A stretch of 64,000 nucleotides of DNA from Streptomyces fumigatiscleroticus (GTDB lineage Bacteria; Actinomycetota; Actinomycetes; Streptomycetales; Streptomycetaceae): contig NZ_BMQF01000011.1 of the NCBI RefSeq assembly GCF_014647975.1, positions 186,001-250,000 of the forward strand, written 5' to 3'. A program made the position numbers and the translations under genes. Shown here one piece after another: positions 8,262 through 16,859 of this stretch. The first letter of the stretch is position 1. The number at the start of each line of letters is the position of its first letter. The notes below the pieces were generated by a model. The model made no database searches, was not told where the DNA came from, and worked only from the letters and a program-made list of their open reading frames with translations.

Positions 8262-10106
8262 TCAGTCGGCGAGCGGCAGATAGACCCGGTTGCCCGCGGC
8301 CGCGAACTCCTTGGCCTTCTGCGCCATGCCCTCCTCGATCTCGGCCCGGCTGCCGCCGTGCTCGCGCCGGATGTCCTGCGAGATCTTCATGCTGCAGAAC
8401 TTCGGGCCGCACATCGAGCAGAAGTGGGCCGTCTTGGCGGGCTCGGCCGGCAGGGTCTCGTCGTGGAACTCCCGTGCCGTGTCTGGGTCGAGGGCGAGGT
8501 TGAACTGGTCCTCCCACCGAAACTCGAAACGGGCGTCGGACAGCGCGTCGTCCCACTCCTGCGCACCGGGGTGCCCCTTGGCGAGGTCGGCGGCATGGGC
8601 AGCGATCTTGTAGGTGATGACGCCGGTCTTGACGTCGTCACGGTTGGGCAGGCCCAGGTGCTCCTTGGGCGTGACGTAGCACAGCATGGCCGTGCCCCAC
8701 CAAGCGATCATCGCGGCACCGATGCCGGAGGTGATGTGATCGTACGCGGGCGCGACGTCCGTCGTCAGCGGGCCGAGCGTATAGAACGGAGCTTCATCAC
8801 AGATCTCCTGCTGAAGGTCGATGTTCTCCTTGATCTTGTGCATCGGGACATGGCCCGGGCCCTCGATCATGGTCTGTACGTGAAAACGCCTGGCGATCCT
8901 GTTGAGTTCCCCGAGCGTGCGCAACTCGGCGAACTGCGCCTCGTCGTTGGCGTCGGCGATCGAGCCGGGCCGCAGGCCGTCACCGAGGGAGTACGTGACG
9001 TCGTAGGCCGCGAGGATCTCGCAGAGCTCCTCGAAGTTCTCGTACAGGAACGACTCCTTGTGGTGCGCCAGGCACCAGGCGGCCATGATGGAGCCGCCGC
9101 GCGAGACGATGCCGGTCTTGCGGTTCGCCGTGAGCGGCACATAGGCCAGGCGCACACCCGCGTGGACGGTCATGTAGTCCACGCCCTGCTCGGCCTGTTC
9201 GATGACCGTGTCCTTGTAGATCTCCCAGGTCAGCTCCTCGGCCTTGCCGTCGACCTTCTCCAGGGCCTGGTACAGCGGCACGGTGCCGATGGGAACGGGG
9301 GAGTTGCGCAGCACCCACTCGCGGGTGGTGTGGATGTTGCGGCCGGTGGACAGGTCCATGACCGTGTCGGCGCCCCAGCGGGTCGCCCAGGTCATCTTCT
9401 CGACCTCCTCCTCGATGGAGGAGGTGACCGCGGAGTTGCCGATGTTGGCGTTGACCTTCACCAGGAACCGCTTGCCGATGATCATCGGCTCGATCTCCGG
9501 GTGGTTCACGTTCGCCGGCAGCACCGCACGGCCCGCCGCGATCTCCTCACGCACCACCTCGGGCGAGACGTTCTCCCGGACGGCCACGAACTCCATCTCG
9601 GGTGTGATCTCGCCGCGGCGCGCGTACGCGAGCTGGGTCACCGCCTGCCCGGCACGGCTGCGGCGGGGCTGACGCGGCCGGCCGGGAAAGACCGCGTCGA
9701 GATTGCGCAGGCCACCGCGCGGTGAGGTGTGCTTGATGCCGTCGTCCTCGGGACGGACGGGACGGCCCGCGTACTCCTCGGTGTCGCCGCGCGCGATGAT
9801 CCAGTTCTCCCGCAGCGGCGGCAGGCCCCGGCGGACATCCGTCTCGACGAGCGGATCGGTGTACGGACCGGACGTGTCGTACAGCGTGACCGACTGGCCG
9901 TTGGTGAGGTGGACCTGACGGACCGGCACCCGCAGATCGGGGCGCGAGCCCTCGACGTACGCCTTGTGCCAGCCGACGGACTTCCCGGTCTGCCCGTCCA
10001 CCGGCGTCCCCGCCGGGGTCTCCACCGACGTCTCCGCCGGGGTCTCCGTCGGCGTCTCCTGCGCGTTCTGCGTGGAGGCAGGCGTGCGTGCGTCCTTGAT
10101 GGTCAT
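8262..10106 (-). CDS. thiC: Phosphomethylpyrimidine synthase ThiC
   Basis: Converts 5-aminoimidazole ribotide to the hydroxymethylpyrimidine phosphate half of thiamine, using a non-canonical radical-SAM [4Fe-4S] centre. The ligand motif CSMCGPKFC lies near the C-terminus, as is typical of ThiC, and the conserved GNSAVTSSIEEEVEKM and MIEGPGHVPMH blocks are present. At 614 aa it carries about 30 extra N-terminal residues of low-complexity TPxET repeats (residues ~15-37) before the usual start of similarity. The ATG follows GGGAGTAGG, which is also the 3' end of the TPP riboswitch, so ligand binding would hide the ribosome site. Confidence 0.97.
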   Translation of the reverse strand: MTIKDARTPASTQNAQETPTETPAETSVETPAGTPVDGQTGKSVGWHKAYVEGSRPDLRVPVRQVHLTNGQSVTLYDTSGPYTDPLVETDVRRGLPPLRENWIIARGDTEEYAGRPVRPEDDGIKHTSPRGGLRNLDAVFPGRPRQPRRSRAGQAVTQLAYARRGEITPEMEFVAVRENVSPEVVREEIAAGRAVLPANVNHPEIEPMIIGKRFLVKVNANIGNSAVTSSIEEEVEKMTWATRWGADTVMDLSTGRNIHTTREWVLRNSPVPIGTVPLYQALEKVDGKAEELTWEIYKDTVIEQAEQGVDYMTVHAGVRLAYVPLTANRKTGIVSRGGSIMAAWCLAHHKESFLYENFEELCEILAAYDVTYSLGDGLRPGSIADANDEAQFAELRTLGELNRIARRFHVQTMIEGPGHVPMHKIKENIDLQQEICDEAPFYTLGPLTTDVAPAYDHITSGIGAAMIAWWGTAMLCYVTPKEHLGLPNRDDVKTGVITYKIAAHAADLAKGHPGAQEWDDALSDARFEFRWEDQFNLALDPDTAREFHDETLPAEPAKTAHFCSMCGPKFCSMKISQDIRREHGGSRAEIEEGMAQKAKEFAAAGNRVYLPLAD

Positions 10107-10111
10107 GAGAC

Positions 10112-10280
10112 CTACTCCCTACGCCGGCATTACCCGGTAACAGGTTCGGCGGTCGACGCAGCGGTTTCCGTCTGCCGACGTTCCGTGTGAAACATCACTC
10201 GGCTTCGGTGACGTTTCATGTGAAACATCGCAGGGACGGAGGTCAGCGCCCTCTCAGCCCGGTGCTCCGAGCTCCCGCGT
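10112..10280 (-). promoter_or_regulatory. TPP (THI-box) riboswitch of thiC
   Basis: On the minus strand the conserved landmarks occur in order: GGGAGC (10271-10276), CTGAGAG (10251-10257), GAACCTG (10141-10147) and the 3' block AATGCCGGCGTAGGGA, ending about 10 bases before the thiC ATG. The 3' strand contains the Shine-Dalgarno sequence, pointing to translational control by thiamine pyrophosphate. The variable arm between CTGAGA and GAACCTG is unusually long (about 104 nt) and contains a duplicated 20-mer resembling parS. Confidence 0.92.
10177..10229. repeat. Duplicated parS-like 20-mer inside the riboswitch
   Basis: Two copies, 10177-10196 and 10210-10229, are identical at 17 of 20 positions with a 33-bp period. 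The second contains GTTTCATGTGAAAC (10213-10226), one base from consensus parS; the first has three parS mismatches. In RNA each copy folds as a short hairpin (GAUGUUUC paired with GRAACGUC), so they can be riboswitch side stems as well as decayed ParB sites. Confidence 0.75.
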
Positions 10281-10359
10281 GTACAAAGGTGACTCCACGC
10301 TAGCGTCAATTCGGGCGCGGTGAACAGAGGGCCCCCCTCGTTCTTGCGATGATCGGTCG

Positions 10360-11988
10360 GTGACCACGAGGCAGCATCCCCCCTACCCACCGCCCGAGCC
10401 GCCCCGCGGACCGGGTACCGGACACGGCGACGGCCGTCAGGACGGCTTCGGTTACGGCGGTGGCGGCGGGCACGGTCGGGGTCCTGGCGGCCCCTCTCCG
10501 GGCGGCGGACAGGGGCACGGACACGGCGGACCCCCGACCGGAGACGGCCACGGACCCGGAACAGGTGGCGGACAGGGACAGGGCCCCGGCTCCGGTGACG
10601 GACACGGTTCCGCGTTCGGTGGCGGCGGACACGGGCACGGGCACGAACACGGGTCCGGTGGCGGGCACTCGCACGGTCACGCCCACGGGCCAGCGGCACC
10701 CGTCTCCCAGCATCTGCGCAAGGTCATCGCGGCGGTCCTCATCCCGTTCGCCGCGGCGGTGCTGGTGGGACTCGCGGTGCTGTGGCCGGGCGGCGCGCCC
10801 GCGCACGAACGCACCGGTGTCGGCTTCGACCGTCAGACGCAGCAGGCCAGCGTCACCAAGGTGGTCGCGGTCAGCTGCAAGTCCGTCAACGCCTCGGGGG
10901 ACACGCCGACCGGCGACACCTCCACCGCCGAGGGTTCCTCCGCGCAGCAGCAGGCCGACGGCACCTGCAAGAAGGCGACGATCCGGGTCGACACGGGTGA
11001 CGACAAGGGCCGGACGTTCACCGAGGTCGTACAGCCGGACCAGTCGAGGCAGCTGCACGAGGGCCAGAAGGTCGTGGTCGCCTACGAACCCTCCGCGCCG
11101 AAGGACCTCCAGTACTCGGTCACCGATGTCGACCGCCGGTTCCCGGTGGCGCTGCTCGCCGGGATCTTCGCACTCGCCGTCGTGGTCGTCGGGCGGCTGC
11201 GCGGCGTCATGGCCCTCATCGCCCTGGCCATCAGCTTCCTGATCCTCAACTTCTTCATCCTGCCGGCGATCCTTCAGGGCTCGAACCCGCTGCTCGTGGC
11301 GGTGGTCGGGTCGAGCGCCATCATGCTGATCGCCCTGTACCTGTGCCACGGTCTGTCGGCCCGTACGTCCGTGGCGGTGCTCGGCACCCTCATCTCGCTG
11401 CTGCTGATCGGCGTTCTCGGTTCGCTGTTCATCGGCTGGGCCGCGCTCACCGGCAACACGGACGACAACACCGGCCTGATCCACGGTCTCTATCCGTCGA
11501 TCGACATGAGCGGTCTGCTGCTCGCCGGCGTCATCATCGGCTCGCTCGGTGTCCTGGACGACGTGACGGTCACGCAGACGTCGGCGGTCTGGGAGCTGCA
11601 CGAGGCCAATCCGTCGATGGGCTGGCGCGGGCTGTACCGGGCGGCCATCCGTATCGGCCGCGACCACATCGCGTCCGTCGTCAACACGCTCGTCCTCGCC
11701 TACGCGGGCGCCGCTCTGCCGCTGCTGCTGCTCTTCTCGATCGCGCAGAGCAGCGTGGGGACGGTCGCCAACAGCGAGCTGGTCGCCGAGGAGATCGTCC
11801 GTACGCTGGTCGGGTCGATCGGCCTGGTCGCGTCGGTGCCGGTCACCACGGCCCTCGCGGCCCTGGTCGTCTCGGCCGACCGGCCGGGCCCAGGGCCGGC
11901 GACGGCGGGGGCGGAGACCGGGCGGGCGGCGGCCGGGGTGCCGGCCGCCCCGGCACGCGGCGGCCGGGGACGGCGCCGCAAGCGCTGA
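10360..11988 (+). CDS. YibE/F-family membrane protein with His/Gly-rich N-terminus
   Basis: Integral membrane protein of the YibE/F family, 542 aa; molecular function of the family is unknown. Residues 1-110 are a cytoplasmic low-complexity tail dense in Gly, His and Pro, with repeated GHG/HGH triplets that look able to bind metal ions. One transmembrane helix follows, then an extracytoplasmic domain with two cysteines (VSCKS, GTCKK), then at least six hydrophobic segments with the family block GVLDDVTVTQ. The GTG start has no obvious ribosome site. A hairpin at 12064-12104 ends the unit. Confidence 0.82.
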   Translation: MTTRQHPPYPPPEPPRGPGTGHGDGRQDGFGYGGGGGHGRGPGGPSPGGGQGHGHGGPPTGDGHGPGTGGGQGQGPGSGDGHGSAFGGGGHGHGHEHGSGGGHSHGHAHGPAAPVSQHLRKVIAAVLIPFAAAVLVGLAVLWPGGAPAHERTGVGFDRQTQQASVTKVVAVSCKSVNASGDTPTGDTSTAEGSSAQQQADGTCKKATIRVDTGDDKGRTFTEVVQPDQSRQLHEGQKVVVAYEPSAPKDLQYSVTDVDRRFPVALLAGIFALAVVVVGRLRGVMALIALAISFLILNFFILPAILQGSNPLLVAVVGSSAIMLIALYLCHGLSARTSVAVLGTLISLLLIGVLGSLFIGWAALTGNTDDNTGLIHGLYPSIDMSGLLLAGVIIGSLGVLDDVTVTQTSAVWELHEANPSMGWRGLYRAAIRIGRDHIASVVNTLVLAYAGAALPLLLLFSIAQSSVGTVANSELVAEEIVRTLVGSIGLVASVPVTTALAALVVSADRPGPGPATAGAETGRAAAGVPAAPARGGRGRRRKR

Positions 11989-12063
11989 CGCCGCGCGGTG
12001 ACCCGGGCTGCCCGGTGGACGAGGTCCGCCCAGCACTCCCGGGTGCTCCGGCACGCATCCGGC

Positions 12064-12104
12064 GAAGCGTTACGCCACCGCCGCCGCATCTGCCGTAACG
12101 CTTC
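12064..12104. terminator. Bidirectional terminator between YibE/F gene and ssgA
   Basis: Arms GAAGCGTTACG (12064-12074) and CGTAACGCTTC (12094-12104) form a perfect 11-bp stem with a 19-base loop between two convergent genes. The right arm overlaps the ssgA stop codon. Confidence 0.65.
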
Positions 12105-12531
12105 AGCCCGTGCTCTGTTCCTCCGCCAGGATGCGGTCCAGTGCCTCGTCGAGATGGGCGTCGAAGGAGCCTAGCGTTCCTTCCTGGCCCGGCGGCACCA
12201 GTCTGTCGGCGCGGTCGAGGAAGGCGACGAGCGGTGCCGCCGAGGATCGGAACAACGCCTGGTCACCGGCGACCTGAAGACGGATCAGCACCTCGTCCGC
12301 CGCGACGGGTCTGATGCGCACGTCGCCGTCGCCACACGGCCGGCCCACCCCTTCGCTCAGCAGCTCGCGGCCGAAGGCCCAGGTCACCGGCGCATCTCCG
12401 GGCAGATGGAAGGTCAGCCGTACGGCATAGGGATCCCAGGTCTCGTAGCGCAGCTCCACCGGGATGCGGAAGGAGAGCTCTTCGGACACCAGGAAACTCA
12501 TCATGACCTCTGCCTGTACGGATTCGTGCAT
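12103..12531 (-). CDS. ssgA: Sporulation-septation regulator SsgA
   Basis: SsgA-like protein (SALP) found only in morphologically complex actinomycetes. SsgA promotes localisation of SsgB and septum placement during sporulation. The 142-aa product is recognisable end to end, opening MHESVQAEVMMSFLVSEELSF and containing RYETWDPYAVRLTFHLPGD and WAFGRELL. It has no catalytic motif; it is a whirly-type trimeric protein. It sits 98 bp downstream of ssgR on the same strand. In S. coelicolor ssgA transcription depends on SsgR, while in S. griseus control involves A-factor; which applies here cannot be read from the sequence. Confidence 0.95.
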   Translation of the reverse strand: MHESVQAEVMMSFLVSEELSFRIPVELRYETWDPYAVRLTFHLPGDAPVTWAFGRELLSEGVGRPCGDGDVRIRPVAADEVLIRLQVAGDQALFRSSAAPLVAFLDRADRLVPPGQEGTLGSFDAHLDEALDRILAEEQSTG

Positions 12532-12629
12532 CGCCTGCCCCGCCGTTCGCCGTCGACTGGTCGGACATCACCCTGTGACACCCCCGGCATCTTGCTTAAC
12601 GTACACATCAGATCACAAGGAGTGAGTTT

Positions 12630-13631
12630 TCAGATGCTGATAGAGAGCGCGAGTGATCCCAGGTGCCGTCCCACCTCGTCCTGTAGTCGCCGCGCTGCCG
12701 GCAGCAGCCGGTCGGCCTGGTGCGCGGGGAGGGAGAAGGCCATCGTCGCCGCCGTGCTGCCCACCGTGATCGGGATCGCCGCGCACACCGTGCCCAGCGC
12801 GTACTCCTGCCGTTCCACCACGGGTGCCATGCGCCGTGTCCGCTTCAGACGCTTCAGAAGGCTGTGGCTGTCGCGCACCGTGTACGGGGTCAGAGCCCGT
12901 GCCGGATAGCGCTCCAGGTGGTCGCGGCGGGCGTCCTCGTCCAGCTGGGACAGCAGGCACTGCCCGATGGCGTGCGCGTGCCCGGTCTCGCGGAAGTCGG
13001 CCCACTCCTCCACCGCCGGGGTGCCCGGGCTGTCGGAGACGCACATGACCTCGATCTCGCCGTCGCGGTACAGGGCGTAGTAGACGGGGGCACCGATCTC
13101 GTCGCGCCAGTGCGCGAGGACGTCGACGACCGTGCTGCGACGTTTCTGCTGGGCTCCGCTGCTGCTGAGCCGTTCGGCCGCCCCGCCGAGGAAGAACAGT
13201 CCCTTCTCGCGGCGCAGATAGCCCTCGTGCACGAGGGTCCGCAGAAGGTGGTAGGCGGTGGGGAGCGCCAGGCCCGTCTCGCGGGCCAGCTGCTTGGCGG
13301 TGGCTCCGTACTCGTGTTCGGCGACACGTTCCAGCAGACGCATGGCGCGCTGCACGGAGCCGATGAAGGTCCCGGAGGGCGGCTGCCCGGAAGGCGGTGA
13401 CGGACGCGGCTCCTTACGGGCCGCCGGCCGACGCGGTGGTGCCGGAGCCGTGGTGGGAGGGCGTGCCGCCGTTCTGCGGCGCTGAGCGGAAGCCGTCGGG
13501 GCCTGTGGCTGCGCGGGGACCGCCGTCCGGCCGGAGGGCTGGGGGGTGAGGCGGCCCGACGTGGAGACGGTGGCCTGGGCGAGTGTGTCAGGTGTGTGCG
13601 GTTCCGCGGGCGCGGTGTCAGCCCTGGCCAA
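12630..13631 (-). CDS. ssgR: IclR-family activator of ssgA (SsgR)
   Basis: IclR-type regulator. A winged HTH (QRAMRLLERVAEHEYGATAKQLARETGLALPTAYH segment, about residues 93-130) is followed by the IclR effector-binding domain. Position directly upstream of ssgA identifies it as SsgR. The frame supports a TTG start at 13631 with a strong GGGAG six bases upstream. That adds a ~90-residue Ala/Pro/Arg-rich disordered arm before the HTH. A shorter protein starting at GTG codon 93 (about 241 aa) would match the length I recall for SsgR in other species, so the start is the uncertain point. Confidence 0.85.
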   Translation of the reverse strand: MARADTAPAEPHTPDTLAQATVSTSGRLTPQPSGRTAVPAQPQAPTASAQRRRTAARPPTTAPAPPRRPAARKEPRPSPPSGQPPSGTFIGSVQRAMRLLERVAEHEYGATAKQLARETGLALPTAYHLLRTLVHEGYLRREKGLFFLGGAAERLSSSGAQQKRRSTVVDVLAHWRDEIGAPVYYALYRDGEIEVMCVSDSPGTPAVEEWADFRETGHAHAIGQCLLSQLDEDARRDHLERYPARALTPYTVRDSHSLLKRLKRTRRMAPVVERQEYALGTVCAAIPITVGSTAATMAFSLPAHQADRLLPAARRLQDEVGRHLGSLALSISI

Positions 13632-13827
13632 TGATCACTCCCGGAGCGCGAGGGGGCGGTCCCGTGCGGGGGACACGGGTGCGGGTGTACGCCCCTGGCG
13701 GAGTCGTCCCCGCGTGGAGTTCCGGACTTTAACCGTCCTTCCCGGCTCCGGGACGGCGCGCCCGGGAAACTTCCCTCGCGCGAGGGAACCGGTGATGTCT
13801 GTTACCGCTCACCGGTACCCGGGCCGC

Positions 13828-14040
13828 TCACCAGTCGCTGCGCGACGAGGAGCTCGCCGTGAACTTCCGCACGATGTAGATCACTCCGCCGACCAGCGCG
13901 ACGAAGACCAGCACCTTGAAGAGCAGACCGATCACGAAGCCGACGATGCTGGCTATCACGCTGCCGAACACCACCAGGGCGATGACCGGCACCGCGACCC
14001 ACTTCACCCACCACGGCAGTCCCGTGAAGATCTCTCGCAT
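13828..14040 (-). CDS. Small DUF5326-like membrane protein
   Basis: About 70 aa: an amphipathic start (MREIFTGLPWWVKWV) and two adjacent hydrophobic helices, ending in a basic/Ser tail. It resembles the Streptomyces DUF5326 family, whose function is unknown. The ATG at 14040 was chosen over 14055 because GAGGACGAGGG precedes it. It lies between ssgR and a cupin gene, all on the minus strand, with about 160-200 bp gaps, so cotranscription is not evident. Confidence 0.75.
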   Translation of the reverse strand: MREIFTGLPWWVKWVAVPVIALVVFGSVIASIVGFVIGLLFKVLVFVALVGGVIYIVRKFTASSSSRSDW

Positions 14041-14201
14041 CGCCCTCGTCCTCATCTCTCCGCCCGGCTCTCCGACGGGCCGGTGTCCTGGAATCTCATG
14101 ACGTCCTGCACCCGATGCTAGGGCCGGGACGGGGCGTGACGGGGGCTCGGCATCCCTTGTCCTCCCCTGACCGGTCCCCTAGGGAACCCCGAGGCGGCGC
14201 C

Positions 14202-14519
14202 TCAGCTCTCGGGCGGAGAGAACACCACCAGGACCCTCAGGTCCTCGCTGATGTGGTGGAACTTGTGGGCGACACCGGCCGGTACGTACACCACGCTGCC
14301 CCGTGCCACCTGCGTGGTCTCCAGGCCGACGGTGAGCGAGGCCCGGCCGCTGACGACGACGTACACCTCGTCCTGCTCGTGCGGCTTCTGCGGGTCCTGC
14401 TCGCCCGCGTTCAGGGCGTACAGACCGACCGACATGTTCCGCTCGCGCAGGAACTGGATGTACGCGCCGTCGTTCGCGGCGCGCTCCGCCTCCAGTTCGT
14501 CCAGCCGGAATGCCTTCAT
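14202..14519 (-). CDS. Cupin-domain protein
   Basis: Single-domain cupin of 105 aa. The two cupin motifs are visible as KPHEQDEVYVVVSGRASL and VPAGVAHKFHHI, giving likely metal ligands His/Glu and His. It is a small beta-barrel that may bind a metal and a sugar or organic acid; the substrate is unknown. It is transcribed divergently from the holin-like gene, with only about 60 bp between the starts. Confidence 0.8.
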   Translation of the reverse strand: MKAFRLDELEAERAANDGAYIQFLRERNMSVGLYALNAGEQDPQKPHEQDEVYVVVSGRASLTVGLETTQVARGSVVYVPAGVAHKFHHISEDLRVLVVFSPPES

Positions 14520-14578
14520 CGTCTCGTCCGCCCCTGTCTCACCGTTCGTGTCCGTTCACGTCTGCCACGATCAGACAC

Positions 14579-14956
14579 ATGAAGAATTTCGTAGTCAAGA
14601 CGATCGCCAACGCAGGCGCCCTGGCGGTCGCCGTCTGGCTGCTCGACAAGATCACACTGACCGGGGACGGCACGGGCCGGAAGGCCGGCACGCTGATTCT
14701 GGTCGCCCTGGTCTTCGGTCTGGTGAACTTCCTGGTCAAGCCGGTGCTGACGGTACTGACCCTCCCCCTGTTCATCCTGACGCTCGGGCTGTTCACCCTG
14801 GTCGTCAACGCGCTGATGCTGCTGCTCACCTCCTGGCTGGCCGGCAAGCTGGACTTGAGCTTCCACGTCGAAGGCTTCTGGACCGCCGTCGTGGGCGGCC
14901 TGATCGTCTCGATCGTCTCCTGGGCCCTCAACGTCGTCCTGCCCGACAAGGACTGA
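14579..14956 (+). CDS. Phage-holin-family-4 (PF04020-like) membrane protein
   Basis: About 125 aa with four hydrophobic segments (ANAGALAVAVWLL, TLILVALVFGLVNFLVKPVL, LPLFILTLGLFTLVVNALMLLLTS, AVVGGLIVSIVSWALNVVL). It matches the family of small four-helix membrane proteins named after phage holins but common in bacterial chromosomes. No phage genes are nearby, so a lysis role is unlikely. ATG at 14579 has no clear ribosome site and may be leaderless. The ptpA-type gene starts 5 bp after its stop, so the two probably form an operon with the downstream lyase. Confidence 0.82.
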   Translation: MKNFVVKTIANAGALAVAVWLLDKITLTGDGTGRKAGTLILVALVFGLVNFLVKPVLTVLTLPLFILTLGLFTLVVNALMLLLTSWLAGKLDLSFHVEGFWTAVVGGLIVSIVSWALNVVLPDKD

Positions 14957-14961
14957 GACCG

Positions 14962-15459
14962 ATGACCTACCGCGTCTGCTTCGTCTGCACCGGCAACATC
15001 TGCCGCTCCCCGATGGCCGAGGCCGTCTTCCGGGCCCGCCTGATCCAGGCGGGTCTCGACGGCCTGGTCGAGGTTGACAGCGCCGGCACGGGCGGCTGGC
15101 ACGAGGGCGAGGGCGCCGACCCGCGCACCGTGGCCGTCCTGGAGGAGAACGGTTATGAGATCGACCACACGGCCCGGCAGTTCCAGCCGTCCTGGTTCGA
15201 CCGTCTCGACCTGGTGATCGCACTGGACTCCGGCCATCTGGAGGCCTTGCGCCGCCTCGCCCCCACGGAGCGGGACGCGGCCAAGGTACGGCTGCTGCGC
15301 TCGTATGCCTCCGTGCCCCTGAGCGGCGACGACCTCGACGTACCGGACCCGTACTACGGGGGGACGGACGGTTTCGTGGAGTGCCTTGAGATGGTGGAGG
15401 AGGCGAGCACCGGTCTGCTCGCCTCGGTACGTGAGCAAGTGGAGGGACGGGCGGCATGA
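14962..15459 (+). CDS. ptpA: Low-molecular-weight protein-tyrosine phosphatase
   Basis: Cytoplasmic LMW-PTP of 165 aa that removes phosphate from phosphotyrosine through a cysteinyl-phosphate intermediate. The P-loop CTGNICRS (C-X5-R) is at the N-terminus and the acid-base aspartate motif VPDPYYGG near the C-terminus, as in the family. S. coelicolor PtpA lies at the same position and affects secondary metabolism when overexpressed. Its stop overlaps the start of the next gene by ATGA, indicating translational coupling. Confidence 0.93.
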   Translation: MTYRVCFVCTGNICRSPMAEAVFRARLIQAGLDGLVEVDSAGTGGWHEGEGADPRTVAVLEENGYEIDHTARQFQPSWFDRLDLVIALDSGHLEALRRLAPTERDAAKVRLLRSYASVPLSGDDLDVPDPYYGGTDGFVECLEMVEEASTGLLASVREQVEGRAA

Positions 15460-16631
15460 GCGATTCCGCTACGGACAACGGGGACGGTACGCGACAGGGG
15501 AGCGGTTTCCCGCCGGGTGACGGCACGCGCGCGGTGCGGGCCGGGCTGCCCGAGCCGGTCAAGCACGAGCCGACCCTGCCCGGTCCGGTGTTCGCCGCCC
15601 ACTTCCACCTGCCGGGCGAGGCAACCGGTCCGTACACCTACGGACGGGACGAGAACCCCACCTGGACACTGCTGGAGCGCGCCATCGGCGAGCTGGAGGC
15701 GCCCGGGCGGGACGGCGTCGAGACGCTGGTGTTCGCCTCGGGCATGGCGGCGATCTCCTCGGTGCTCTTCTCGCAGTTGCGCGCCGGCGACGCGGTCGTC
15801 CTGCCGAGCGACGGCTACCAGGTGTTCCCGCTGGTCCGCGCCCAGCTGGAGGCGTACGGCGTGGAGGTGCGCACCGCGCCGACCGGCGGCGACGCCCAGC
15901 TTCAGGTGCTCGACGGGGCGAAGCTGCTGTGGATCGAGACGCCTTCGAACCCGGGACTGGACGTCTGCGACGTGCGGCGCCTGGCGGAGGCGGCTCATGC
16001 GCAGGGCACCCTGGTCGCCGTCGACAACACGCTCGCGACACCGCTCGGACAGCGTCCGCTGGACCTTGGCGCCGACTTCTCGGTGGCCAGCGGCACCAAG
16101 CAGCTCACCGGGCACGGCGACATCCTGCTGGGTTACGTCACCGGCCGTGACACGGAGGCCATGGCCGCCGTACGGCGCTGGCGCAAGATCGTCGGCGCCA
16201 TCCCCGGCCCCATGGAGGCCTGGCTCGCACACCGCTCGATCGCCACTCTCCAGCTGCGCGTCGACCGGCAGAACGCCACCGCTCTCATCCTCGCCCAGGC
16301 GCTGCGGGAACGGCCCGAGGTGACCGGGCTGCGCCATCCCGGACTGCCCGACGACCCCTCGCACAAGATCGCCTCGCAGCAGATGCGGCGCTATGGGTGC
16401 GTGATCTCCTTCACGCTGCCCACGCGCGCGCGTGCCGACCGTTTTCTCGAGGCGCTGCGGCTCGTGGACGACGCGACGAGCTTCGGCGGGGTGCGCTCCA
16501 CGGCGGAACGGCGCGGGCGCTGGGGCGGCGACGCGGTGCCGGAGGGCTTCATCCGTCTCTCGGTCGGCGCCGAGGATCCGGAGGATCTCGTGGCGGATGT
16601 GCTGCGCGCGCTGGACGAGTCGGCTGACTGA
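15456..16631 (+). CDS. Cystathionine gamma-lyase / gamma-synthase family enzyme
   Basis: Fold-type I PLP enzyme of the Cys/Met metabolism family, 391 aa. Visible are the FASGMAAISS phosphate-binding block, the cofactor aspartate in VDNTLATPL, and the PLP lysine in SVASGTKQLTGHGD. It probably acts as cystathionine gamma-lyase (cystathionine to cysteine, 2-oxobutyrate and ammonia). Synthase and lyase cannot be separated reliably from motifs alone. It overlaps ptpA by four bases and ends before a strong hairpin, so it is the last gene of that operon. Confidence 0.87.
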   Translation: MSDSATDNGDGTRQGSGFPPGDGTRAVRAGLPEPVKHEPTLPGPVFAAHFHLPGEATGPYTYGRDENPTWTLLERAIGELEAPGRDGVETLVFASGMAAISSVLFSQLRAGDAVVLPSDGYQVFPLVRAQLEAYGVEVRTAPTGGDAQLQVLDGAKLLWIETPSNPGLDVCDVRRLAEAAHAQGTLVAVDNTLATPLGQRPLDLGADFSVASGTKQLTGHGDILLGYVTGRDTEAMAAVRRWRKIVGAIPGPMEAWLAHRSIATLQLRVDRQNATALILAQALRERPEVTGLRHPGLPDDPSHKIASQQMRRYGCVISFTLPTRARADRFLEALRLVDDATSFGGVRSTAERRGRWGGDAVPEGFIRLSVGAEDPEDLVADVLRALDESAD

Positions 16632-16672
16632 CCGTTTCCGTGCTTGCGCCGATCGGTGCGGCTACGTACAAC

Positions 16673-16711
16673 GGACGGTCCGAGCCTCCCCCCTCGTGGC
16701 TCGGACCGTCC
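16673..16711 (+). terminator. Terminator of the ptpA-lyase operon
   Basis: Perfect 14-bp stem, 16673-16686 with 16698-16711, and an 11-base C/T-rich loop, 42 bp after the lyase stop. Confidence 0.8.
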
Positions 16712-16859
16712 CGGTTCCCGCGCGCGAAGAACCGCGCGACCAAGGCTAGTTGACTCTGTGTCAGTGTCCAATCACCGTAGCGACAGAGACCTATCGACAT
16801 ATTTATAGTTGAGCGCCGTCGAGGGCCCGAAGCAGAGCGGAAGAGGGGGAGTGTGCTCC

